From Porodaedalea pini (taxonomy: Eukaryota; Basidiomycota; Agaricomycetes; Hymenochaetales; Hymenochaetaceae): a stretch of DNA of 64,000 nucleotides. A program made the position numbers and the translations under genes. Under the pieces are notes generated by a model. That model had not been told where the DNA came from and did not search any database. It was given only the letters and a program-made list of their open reading frames with translations. The first letter of the stretch is position 1. Each line of letters begins with the position of its first letter. Location: NCBI GenBank assembly GCA_002794775.1, contig NBAY01000030.1, positions 124,001 through 188,000 on the forward strand, given 5' to 3'. Below are positions 12,144 to 29,500 of this stretch, in pieces.

Positions 12144-12268
12144 TTATCCGGATTTTTTTGCGCCCTGGCGGGCGCTTTTTATCCGGATTGGACCAGACAT
12201 CAGAATTTTTAGTCCAAGTTATCCGGATTTTCGCCCAGGCCTCCTTTTGGAAGGTCATTTATCCGGAT
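12144..12268 (+). repeat. Subterminal array of four TTATCCGGAT motifs, left end
   Basis: Copies start at 12144, 12179, 12219 and 12259, spaced 35-40 bp. The core TCCGGA is palindromic. Inference: binding sites for the element's transposase. Confidence 0.9.
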
Positions 12269-12401
12269 TTGCGGATAGGCATTACTAAAGTGAGAAATAG
12301 TTTAGAATAATAATTTTTGAGTGATTTCAGACATAGTCCAACCAATTAACAGTATTAGCATGAAAATCAACGCAATGTACATTAGAAATAAACAAAAATC
12401 A

Positions 12402-15400
12402 TTATTTCCTCCTCCTAAACTCCTTCATTACTTGTGGGAGTATATTTGAAAATGGTTGAATTTGCGACCAAATCTTGAATGAAGCATCAGTGAGTTTGAC
12501 AGAATTTCCATTGTGTCGCACAAACGGCCGGTCCGGGAGCGCGCATATGAACTCGAAAGGCAATATATGGGCGAACGAGCGGATGTGCAGGTGAGCAATA
12601 GCTGAATGTACTTCTCGAAAAACGCGTCCGCCGGCTTGCTCGTATGTCTGGAGCGAAATATATGAGACATGGCCTATACTGGGTATCTCCTGCACCCAGG
12701 CGTGTTTCCCATGCTCGCCGCCAGTCTTCACATAAACTGATAGAACTATTCAAGTAATTTCAGTGCAGAAGGAAGAAAAAAAAACATAAGCTTTTACCCT
12801 GAGCGACCAGCAAACACTGTGAAACATAGACGATGGCATACATGCCATCGCATAAAGGGGATGCATCATGGATCCCAGCGTTTGAGAGGCGTTGAGTTAC
12901 GGTTGATGGAAAGCGATGGCTTGAGTAGATACTACATCGCTTTGAAAGTGCCTGTAGTAGGAAAAATGTTTTAGTCAATATATTTCGCTGGATAATGACG
13001 GCAGGAAATGCAATTAAAATAGCATAACTACATACCTTTGCCGCTCGAGTTGCCGCTGCCGCTACTGCATTGGCAGCATTTCCTGTCAGTCCCTCACTGA
13101 TCCACCTCGTTCTACGCTCTAAGCCGGTGCTGGAGCCAATATCTTGCTGCAACTTCAGAGTTTCGCTGATTTTCTTTATGAGCGAGTGTCGAGCTCTTGA
13201 GTCTTGCACTTCGGAAGATGATGTGCTAGTTGACGTTGCCGTTCTGACGGCCTTTCGAGCCAAATGAGTTTCATGCGCTTGGCGAAAAGTAAGCAGGTCG
13301 CTTGCAGATAAATGAGATCCAGAGTCTTGAGTGGACGTATTCAGACCCGAACCGAGCTCAACGATCAGTGGGAGGCTTTGAGCGAGTGTTTTACCGACAG
13401 TGTGGCGATATTCAACGAGAAAGGACTCAAATTGCTCCTTGCTTGGCGTATCGAGTTCCTCACTAATAAATCCATGTAGAGTCAAAAATAACGCAACAGA
13501 AAAATAAGATAAAAGACTCACATGCGAAGCGAAGTGTCAAGGTCTAAAAGAAGTTTTGCACACGATACATTCAGCATCGTGTTTTCAACTGAGGTCAGTC
13601 GAATCGGACTGTTCGCATCCATGACTTGCTCTTGTGCAAAAAGCTCCTCCAGTACAGCACGCGAAGACTCCATGACACCAGATGAAGACGACCCGTCTTC
13701 ATCATTGGTATATTCTTGAGCAAAGCGAAGCGGCGCTTCACGATCAGGATACCACAATGATAGAGAAGGCAAAATGTTCGTTTCGCTTTCGCTATCATCA
13801 TCCTTTCCATCATCACTCGAGTCGCCATGTCCACTCTCGCTTGCATCTTTGTACGCATTGTTTGAAGGATGCGTGTGGCGATTAGTTTCTCTTGCAGGCC
13901 GAAGATCAGTAAGATATAGTCCAAGTTGTTGCCAGAGATCTTCCGCATCATTGAATGCTGTTTTTGCGACCTTGGAAATCTCTTCGTCACTTGGGAATGT
14001 AGCTAGGTTGGTAAGAGATAGACCCTCTATATCCAACCATGTATGAGCATAGCCCCATGCCCGCGCCTTTGCATCTTCTGTCCCGAGCCTCATGGAGTAC
14101 CGAACAAGCCAGTGAATCTTTGGCATGAGGTGTAGAAACGTCGCAAAATCGAAATCCTTCACTTCCTTTCTACATTCGCCAAAGACGTGTTCACATGCCT
14201 CACTTGAATGGAGCCATGGGAGAAGTGGTACCGGCGTGCCGGTCAAGTAGTCCCTATAAATGAAAAGGAGCTCCATATACCCCTTTATGAGAAACGAAGT
14301 AATATCCAGCGCTTCCCGTGAGAGGCAAGAACTCTTGACAGGATAGCACGCCGCCCGTAAGAACCGCTTCCAGATTTCAATGAAATAATGTGCACAAAAA
14401 ACCATTCAAATGCGCTCTGAGTGAGGAATAGACCTGTTCTGATATGCATCGACGAGCTCCCCAAAGACAAAAAGATATAAAATGACGCCTCGATTCTCCG
14501 GTTGATTTTTTATCAGCCATGAGAGTGCCGATGATGAAAAGACATGTTCCACGGCACGATCGTCTTGTTTATCAGTCTTCTCAACATCCCGGATGTACAG
14601 CGGCGACTTCGCGTCGTGTGCCATTTCCCTGAGGTGTTTATATAGGGGACAGAAGTTCCCAAAGACCATCGTCTTTGTCCCGGACTCCATGTTGTTTCGG
14701 TACGTCTTTCGGGCGTGTGATGAGTCTTGCAGCATAGCCATGGGACGGCCGGAGTAAAGCGCGATGGTAACTTCCAAATCATCTACTGCAGGAGAGGGAG
14801 CACGAATAGTTCTGGCATCCGTGGCATGTGCTTGAAGCCGGATATTCTTCTGGTTTACTCGCTCCTTTTCTGTACCGTCACATGCATATGAGATGGGCCA
14901 TATATTCTTCTCCCGAAGTCCGTTTAGAATCTGTCTGGTGTATGCACTGAGAGTCTCTGCGGAGACGTCTTCAGTAATTGCAAGCGCGGCCAGAACTATA
15001 GGTGGGATTTTAGGGAGAGGAATCATTATGACCCAGATGCGAACCTATGGCAATAATATAACATAAATTAATATAACATAAGTTAAAAAGAAATGCAAGT
15101 GAGCGTGATACCTACCTTTGTAGCCTTCTGGAGTTGGGCTTGTTCCAGTTCATCGCGGAGATTATCTGGATCACTAACAAGGAGTGGGTCACCTGTGCCA
15201 CCGACAATAAACCATTGGTGCGTCTCCCGATCAAGAAATGGACAAAATGTGGGCAGGAGTTTTGTATCGTCTGCGCTAAGTGCTACATGACGATGCGGAA
15301 CATTTAGAGTCGTCACGAAATTTTCAGTGAGCTCGAACGAACGCTGAGAAATACCAGCCGTGAACTGTGGCTCTTTTGCACGCAATGTCCTGTGAGAGCA

Positions 15401-18400
15401 TGAGAATATGATAGGAAATGAGCCGATTTCATTTAACTTACTGAATACTTCTACTTGTCCGGACAGGGAAATAAGATGAAAGGAGTTTATGCGCTCGTGG
15501 AGAGACCAAGAATACTGTAGAAATGAATTCATCAAATGCAAGCGGATACTTGAAGTTGGTCATTTTTTTCCCATTGGCTTCACGCTCCATCCGTTGCAAG
15601 ATGACGTTCACCAATCCAGTGAATACATCGTGTTCCCTGAATTTGCCATTTGAGACGCCAATAGCGTAGTGGACTGCCAGCCGTGTTTCTTCATTCTGAA
15701 GCAACATACCGTATTTTCAGAATACTGCAAACATCAAGTGGAAGAACGATGCATTACCTTAGGATCTATGAGCTCGTCCACTCCCCGACACCTTGCAAAC
15801 TTGATACCCAATTCCTCCTGGTGATATATCTTGTTTGCATACTTGACGTTAGACAGGAGCGGCTCGGGGATATTGAGCGCCTTATGGAAGCGCTTGTTCT
15901 GGAGAAGGCCTAGGCAATGCGCACATGTGTGGCTTGTGTCGTCCCGAGTACTGTCAGATATAGGAATTTTGACGACCTTCAAGCAAGATATTGAAAATAC
16001 CGCCTTATGTTGATGCTTGATAGTCCATTGCCAGTCTCCTTCGTTCAGTTTGTTGACCTCTTTCTTCTGATACCTCTTAAGATCCTTATATGCCTTCCCG
16101 TACTGTTCTTGAGCAATAAAAGACTTTGATTTTCCGCCGCCACCTAGAGCTGTTGGTCTGAGAAGGTATGCTTGAATGCGCAGTTCGCAAGAAGCAGTGA
16201 CTCCAGAGCAGGCACGAGTCTCGTAAGACGGCTCTTGATACCGAAGCTTGCCTCTCGAATCCAGAGATTTTCGGTCTTGCGATGGACTGAAAGCAAAGTC
16301 ATGGAGCGTAGCTCCAGCTTTACAGTGGCGAATGTGTCCGACGAAGTAGATTGGACTATATGCTGACTTCATCTTCAGCCATTTGCGGCACTTGGAATGC
16401 CTGACGCCCCAGTCAGATGGATCAAACTCCGCATTTGCATCGATTGCATGAATGCGAGCCTTGAAATTATTGTAGCGAGTTGTATTGAGTGACTGATTGC
16501 CAGAAAGACGCGCTGTCCGCAGCTTTTTGGAAGCTAATGCAGACTGGCTCTGTCCCACGACCAGGTCACGGCATCCATCCAAAGTCCGACCGCTTCTCAC
16601 GTCCGCGTCCACGTCCATCCCACCATCATTTATATTGTCACCAGACACAACTTCTTCGCCACCACGCTCCTTGTGCGTGTCTCTTAGATTGAAAAAGGCG
16701 TCCAATGACCCTTTCTTTAGGCTCTTCAACCTCCTCTCTGCTTGTTCTGTGCCCTGTTCTGGCTCTCTCCCTCTCTTTGAGTTCGACCCGGACAAGACGT
16801 CGTCTGAGTCCTTCATGATTTGAATTTGCAGAGCTTCCTCTGTAGGTTCCAAACATGAAGATGTTTGGCTGGCGTCAACGGACGGGGGCGTGCTCAAGAT
16901 ACTTGGATGAACGGTGGTTCCCAACATCAATAAGCCAGACTGTCCTCCCTGCTCGATAACTGACTCGTCTGCGATATATACGTCGCCACATTCTACCTTG
17001 TCTTGTAGTAACGTGCCAGACGGTGGATACGCAACTCTTTGGTCAATGAACAGGGGCGTGCTCAAGGTACTTGGATGGACGGTGGTTCCCAACATCCGTA
17101 AGTCAGACCGTCCTCCCTGCTCGATAACTGACTCGTCTGCGATATATACGTCGCCGCATTCTACCTCGTCTTGTAGTAACGTGCCAGACGGTGGATACGC
17201 AACTCCTTGGTCCGATGGAGCCTGAGTGCGAGGCAGTGGATGCTCAACCTCTCGAACTGACAGAGCCTGAGTACGAGGTGGAGGATGTGTGACCCCTTGG
17301 TCTGACACAGTCTGGACTCCGTGTCCTTGCGGTTGGTTTTGAGGATCCGTGCATCGCTAGATTGTCATCGTGAGTCTATATCTATCAATATTTTTCATCG
17401 CTTTACTTACGCGCTTGTTATGCCGCATCACGATAGCATTGAATGCTTCAACACGGAGCCGCTTTCTATTCTTTATCGTCCAGAGCTCATCATCAAAAAG
17501 TTCATGGGAAATCGCATTGCATGCAATGATTCCACACGAAAACGAATCGCCCGCCTGGTTGCCGTGCGCAATTATGTTGGATCGGTACGTGTATGTCTGC
17601 CCGTTGATAGATTTCAACCACCAAAGTAATTGTTTTTTTAGCGGTTCCATAGCACTTTCTTGGAGATTAAGTGAGTCGCCTGCCGTGCTTCCTACATGAA
17701 CACAAATACTAATCATAGCGAAAACAGTTGCTACTTACCATGACCAAATATTCCTGCGCCATAATCAATCCTCCAAGCGACCCAGTGGTTCGCATTAACA
17801 AGACCCACGAAATACAGCTTCTGTTTCCTCCCGCTGAGAAACGCTTCCCGATACTGCTCAAGTAAAGACACGGTGTGTGGTTTCGTGTCATTCCGTGAAC
17901 CATACGTGCTCTGTAGGTTTTGCTGGAAAACATAGGGGGCGATAATAACATCACAGTACTCGTTTTCGCGTTTCAAACGGTCAGTGAGCACTTGCAACAG
18001 CATGTCAATGTGATTATCATACAGCCAGTTGTTTTCCAGCATTTTTAACAGGTCCTTTGTTGGTATGCTTGTCTCGAGCGCGCGAAGTTCGGAATCCCAT
18101 TCGAACGTAAACATCAATTTGTGCGCCAGTTCTACCACGGTCGACAGCTCGGGTGTGCACTTCCCTCGGCTCATCCAATCCGCTGCCTGTATCCATTCCA
18201 TCCTCGTCTCGTTCGCTCGGGTGAACTCACGATATACCGTCAAAGCCGGTAGAGGATATCGAATTTCCGGGTTAGTCCAATCAAATATGGAGTTTGCCTT
18301 GCCATCAAACCAAAGCTGACCGAATTCCTTCTGCATTTCCTGTATAGTCAACGTCGAAGGAAGAATACAGGTCTCGTAGAGGGTTTCAAGACCTGTATTT

Positions 18401-18642
18401 GGTTCTTCCGAGCTGAAAAGCTCTTTTCCAGGTGTTGAGGTAATGCCTCCTTGCGAGACGGACTCAAGACAGCGGAGAAGTGCTTTGACAGAGAGGTTCG
18501 CATGCGGCCTTTTCTTGTCGAACTGTGCGGGTATATGAAACACTGATTGCCTTTTTCGCTGCACGATAGGGAATGTCTCGGATGTCGAATATGTGCGGCC
18601 TCGGCCTATCCAATCTTCATCTCGCCATTCAATATGCTCCAT
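12402..18642 (-). CDS. Ulp1 (C48) protease-transposase fusion, with one in-frame stop
   Basis: One gene of nine exons: 18642-17739, 17691-17411, 17356-15758, 15695-15442, 15389-15116, 15044-13522, 13462-13036, 12951-12798, 12745-12402. All phases agree and the exons sum to 5,760 nt, exactly 1,920 codons. Residues about 285-350 form a Ulp1-type cysteine protease: His in NANHWVAWRIDYG, Asp in AGDSLN, Gln and Cys in QAGDSFSCG, a full triad. Exon 3 holds a low-complexity spacer with a 56-codon duplication and then putative zinc-binding Cys/His (RHSKC...HIRHC and HTCAHC). Exons 4-9 match a transposase-like family I know from mushrooms: RLAVHYAIGVS, ALSADDTKLLPTF, SYACDGTEKERV, RDVEKTDKQDD, VFGELVDAYQNR, LHSSEACEHVFGECRK. 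A TGA at 14406-14408 interrupts exon 6 in frame (HSERI-stop-MVFCAHYF), so this copy is probably not autonomous now. Family knowledge: Ulp1 enzymes cleave SUMO conjugates. Confidence 0.85.
14406..14408 (-). other. In-frame TGA in the transposase gene
   Basis: The frame is open for hundreds of codons on both sides and the protein pattern continues across it in the same frame. No GT-AG intron can remove it. A CGA-to-TGA change by deamination at a methylated CpG would explain it (inference). Confidence 0.85.
16868..17203 (-). repeat. Tandem duplication of a 168-bp coding unit in the transposase gene
   Basis: Two adjacent units (17203-17036 and 17035-16868), each 56 codons beginning VAYPPSGTLLQD and containing DVYIADESVIEQGG, differ by a few substitutions. 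It lies in the spacer between the protease and the zinc-binding region and keeps the frame. Confidence 0.9.
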
Positions 18643-18885
18643 CGCGCTGTCTGTGAGGTACTGGTGTTCGAGGTTTGTTCGGGTTGTTCGGAAACCAGCT
18701 AATCACCATGCAATCAAATTTTTAATTGTTGATTTCTAAATATCATTTTCCTGTAGTAAATCGTAGATTTCCAAACTAATTCTTTCCAAATCAAGAGCTT
18801 ATATGATCAAAGCATGTGTTTTTAGATTATTAGATACGAGAAATTACTTAATAAGTCTACATAAATGATGTCAGCTTGCCGTGGT

Positions 18886-19024
18886 TATCCGGATTGGCCC
18901 AGGCCTCTGAGCTCCGGGAGGAGCTCTTATCCGGATTTTTTCCCAGGGATTTGCAGAAATTTTGGCCAAAATTATCCGGATTGCCCAGGCCTCGAGGTCA
19001 AAATTTGGCAAAAGTTATCCGGAT
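18886..19024 (+). repeat. Subterminal array of four TTATCCGGAT motifs, right end
   Basis: Copies start at 18886, 18927, 18972 and 19015, spaced 41-45 bp. They have the same orientation on the plus strand as the left array, so the two arrays are direct rather than inverted. Spacers share CCCAGGCCT-like sequence with the left end. Confidence 0.9.
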
Positions 19025-19044
19025 TTGGATCAGGGGTCTATAGA

Positions 19045-19060
19045 CATTATCGGGGGTCCT
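19045..19060 (-). repeat. Transposon terminal inverted repeat, right
   Basis: CATTATCGGGGGTCCT on the plus strand, the perfect inverse of 12096-12111. Confidence 0.93.
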
Positions 19061-19068
19061 CCGGTAAC
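19061..19068. repeat. Target site duplication, right copy
   Basis: CCGGTAAC directly after the right end of the element; exact match to 12088-12095. Confidence 0.93.
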
Positions 19069-19274
19069 GCGGCCGGCTGTTCGTTCAAACAGCAATATCT
19101 CCAAGCCCGTTTAGCCCGCGAGGAACGATGCCATTTGCTTTCCGCCACTACTCCATGTGTTATAGCATCATGACATGTCTACAACTAGCCGAGGTATGGC
19201 GTACTACAAAAGTCTGGCAGAGGGAGAAGGGAAAGTCGAAGTTCTTAACCGCCACCAACGACAAGTTATCTTAG
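19069..19274 (+). promoter_or_regulatory. Short upstream region of ABC copy C
   Basis: Only 206 bp separate the transposon's target duplication from the start codon of ABC copy C, so the insertion lies within or next to its promoter. I see no clear TATA element. Confidence 0.5.
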
Positions 19275-26162
<6,888 letters not shown>

Positions 26163-26527
26163 ACGTACTTATGTCGTGAGGACGACAAATTTATTTAATA
26201 TGTGTTTGTCACGGAGGCTTAATTGTGTTGACAAATGAAATGGTCTTACTGACCGTGGCAGAATTCAAGAACGAGAGCTTTGATGAAGAACCATTGACTT
26301 GTAGCTAAGCATCAATGTTACAGCTGCTTATCGAGCCACATTGTTATAAAGCTAGGCAGTAATTTTTGTGGTCGAAACTTTATCTATTTACATGCGTGCG
26401 GACGTTGTTTACATACTACTGAGCAAGATGCGAATTAATTTGGAGAATTGTCAATGATAGCAACGATAGCAGAAGGTCAACATTACAAGTCAGAAAAGAG
26501 CGAGCAGTTGGAAATAGAGGAAGAATC
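26163..26527. other. Convergent intergenic region, ABC copy C / MSH6
   Basis: 365 bp, AT-rich, holding the 3' flanks of both convergent genes. No coding or structural signal was seen. Confidence 0.6.
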
Positions 26528-29500
26528 TTAAGCTGATGATTGCACATAGCGAGGAATGGCCTCCTTCAGGCACCGTAGGACTTCCTTTCGTTTTACCTTG
26601 CTGTCAGGAAGCTGGACATTACCAGTCGCAAGGCGATAAAGGTATGCGAAATCCGCCTGAGCAACAAGAGGAAGTGTGGAGGTACGTTTTCCTTCAATCC
26701 GTTCTTTGAATTGACGTGCGAAATCCGCCGATATGACCTCAGCACGTTTCACGACGTCCATGGGTACACCAGCGAGATTGGCCACGTGTGTGCCGAACGA
26801 AGATGCTGCGACACCGTCCACGAGCTTGTAGAGGAAGACGAGCTAGGATAAGAAAAGTAAGCATGATATCAAATGCTAGATGTCTGCACAGCGCTTCTGA
26901 CCTCGCATTTCTCGTCGTCGACAATAGTTGACATATGCATGTTGCGAATATTCGGATGATAGGCGAAGTCATCCGTCAAAGATCCATAGTGAGTCGCGAA
27001 AAAGCAAAGCGGAAGTGTGTGCGTAGCAAGTTGATGAAGAACAGCCTATGAAAGCATAAAGGCCAATGAATGAATGAATGATTGCAGTCCCACAAGATAA
27101 GGACAAACCTCGGCTATTGCCATCCCATCCTTCAAAAAAAGGAAGTTCAGCACTCTAAACACTAGCCTCGCAATATCGTGGACTCACGTAAGTCGAGGTT
27201 CCGCGCCCAAGTTCTGGATATATATGAGTTATTGATTCAAGCATTTAACAGTCGCAGGGCTCACCATCAAGGATGACAAGAGAGCGAGGAGTTGCCTCAC
27301 GAAGGATTTTGCAGCTGAGTAGGAACAATATCAATATTTTCAGATCCGATTAGTGTTTTTTTATTATAAAAAGGACCAACCATTCATCCAGCTCGACTTT
27401 GAAGGTACTCGCATTGGAAAACATGTTATCATAGGCTCCCATACGAGTCAGAATTGCATCGACAGGAGAGATACTATAAAACAGCTGAGACGAAGTTGCC
27501 TCGTACCCAAGCATAATCACATACCGAGCGCTTTTAGCAGGCACAAACATGCCAAGCTGCGCCATAATCTGCATATAGTAATGCTCAACACGAGAAGCCT
27601 GAGATCACCGCAATCGGATAAAGGCACGTACCACTCCTGCAGCTGTCATACGCATCGCCTATGAACGATTGTCAATCTTCTGATCTGCCCAAGCGAAAGC
27701 ATACGTACCGTTGACTTGCCACTGATTTGGCATCCAGAATGAGCGATTTATTGACGAAATTTATATAAAGCTGAACTTACCCCATGTTGGGACCTGTCGA
27801 ATTCAATTAGACATAGTGTGCAAGCCCAAAAAGAGATATTTACCAGTAAGAAGCGCTACTCTTCCAACGTTGCCTCCCAGTTTCACATCGTTCGGAATGA
27901 AGTTGTCCGATCTCAGACACATAGCAGGGTGTCTCAGCTCCTCAAAATCCAAACAAGCACTCTCTCCTTCGCCATCAACGAACTCTGGACGACACGACGG
28001 CTCTCCGATAGCAAGTGAGCTCTTCACTAGACTGAAAAGGCAATCAAGCTCCGCAAGGGTCCGAACTGCTCTTAGCCAAACGTCGCGGTCCTTGTCAAAC
28101 TCAGCAAAGAGACGAAGCTTGAACTCTTTGATGGCCGAGCTACGGTTTTCACGAGCTTCCTTCAGCTGACGAATCGGCGACGCCAAATCCGGTACCTGCC
28201 AGCGCATCACCGCCTAGAAGCAGACAGTCAGAAGTAAAGAAATGGACAACAGCAGCACACATACTTTCGTCTTGCTCTGCTTGATCCAGTTCTTGGGTAC
28301 GTTCTTCTCTCCGGCTTTTGTTTCAACGAGATAGATATCCTGGAAGAAGATTATGCCGAGGCCCTAAATGTAAGAAAGTCGGGAAATTTCTACCTTAGTG
28401 CCAGACGCACTGTGCCAGTAAGTCAACTTGCATCTAAGGTTGGACCGTTAGCAAGAGCGAGAGAGAAGAAAAAGTAACTCTTACCCGAGCTTATTCCCTA
28501 ACTTCTTTAGCTCGGCATCAAGGACTTCCTCAATTTCCTGTATTTCCTCCTCAATAGAATCATAGGTCGTATCTTTGCCCTCCTTCGGTAGGAGGTCTGC
28601 GCCTGCAAAATCACGATTTCATATCATATGCAACATCATCAAGCATATTTACAGAGGACTCACTGCCTTCTGGTTGCGTGAACATATTCTCAACGTGTTT
28701 AATATTCGGCGTGAGATTCGGAGCCGATCTCAATAATCCCGAAACCTCCTTGGAGTTGAAGGTATCCGCAACCTCCGATAATGTTTCTAGCCCATTACTA
28801 AGCTTTCTGAATGCCTGTATACGACGGTGAGCCTTATACAATAGACCTCATCCAATGGTGAATGACATACAGAGAGAACCTTGAGGAAGTCGTTGACCTT
28901 GCAGTTCTTGGCATGTATACGCGAAACGATACGTTCAAGATCAGGAATACCCTTCGCAAGTTGCGTGAAATCATGCTCAAAAGTTGGATGATCCATCAGA
29001 TCTTGGACCGCATCGAGCCTTCAAAAAAATTATACATCAGACGACTTCATAAGTGTAGTTGCTCACCTAGCATTAATTGCGGAAACTTCTTGCAGAGGCA
29101 TGCAAAGCCAAAGCCTGAACAAACGCTTGCCTGGTGAAGAGCTTAAGGAACCTTCAATATCATCATGTACAGCATTCTCACCGAACGGGGTGATACAGCG
29201 TTGCAGGATCTTGAGAAGAGAGCCTTCGTCTGTTCCTTCACTATTTTGCAACACCTGTCAAAGTTTAATATGTCAGCCTTCCTCAAAGTACGCAGCATAA
29301 GGCAAGAAAGGTAAGGGGGTTCACCTCGATATGAGCCAATGTCTGGCCATCAAGAACTAACCCTTGACCTCTTTTCATTGGATCGTAGATGTTGAAGTTC
29401 TTCATGCTTAGTATGTCCTTGTCGATGTTCAGCTGACGGAGATACCTACCACAAAGTTTAGACCAGACTAATGCGTCGTTGCTAAAATGTAGTGGCTCAC

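Larger units (their letters stand above)
12096..19060 (-). mobile_element. Complete 6,965-bp class II DNA transposon with a Ulp1-transposase gene
   Basis: The element is delimited by an exact 8-bp target duplication CCGGTAAC (12088-12095 and 19061-19068) and 16-bp perfect terminal inverted repeats AGGACCCCCGATAATG (12096-12111, and reverse complement at 19045-19060); similarity continues imperfectly for about 18 more bases. Four copies of TTATCCGGAT sit near each end. The only gene runs on the minus strand (18642-12402). Exact duplication and ends suggest a recent insertion. The 8-bp duplication is what hAT and KDZ/Zisupton elements make; a Ulp1 domain joined to a transposase argues against ordinary hAT. 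The superfamily is not decided by what I can see. The empty site can be read as GGCG-CCGGTAAC-GCGG. Confidence 0.93.

Noticed and set aside
17357..17716. A separate small gene for the second Ulp1 exon
   Set aside because: Its phase joins exactly to the exon ending at 17739 and the catalytic triad is only complete when the two are spliced together.
12096..19060. Reading the transposon as a standard hAT element because of its 8-bp duplication
   Set aside because: The Ulp1 domain, zinc-binding layout and transposase motifs seen do not match the hAT pattern I know; an 8-bp duplication alone does not decide.
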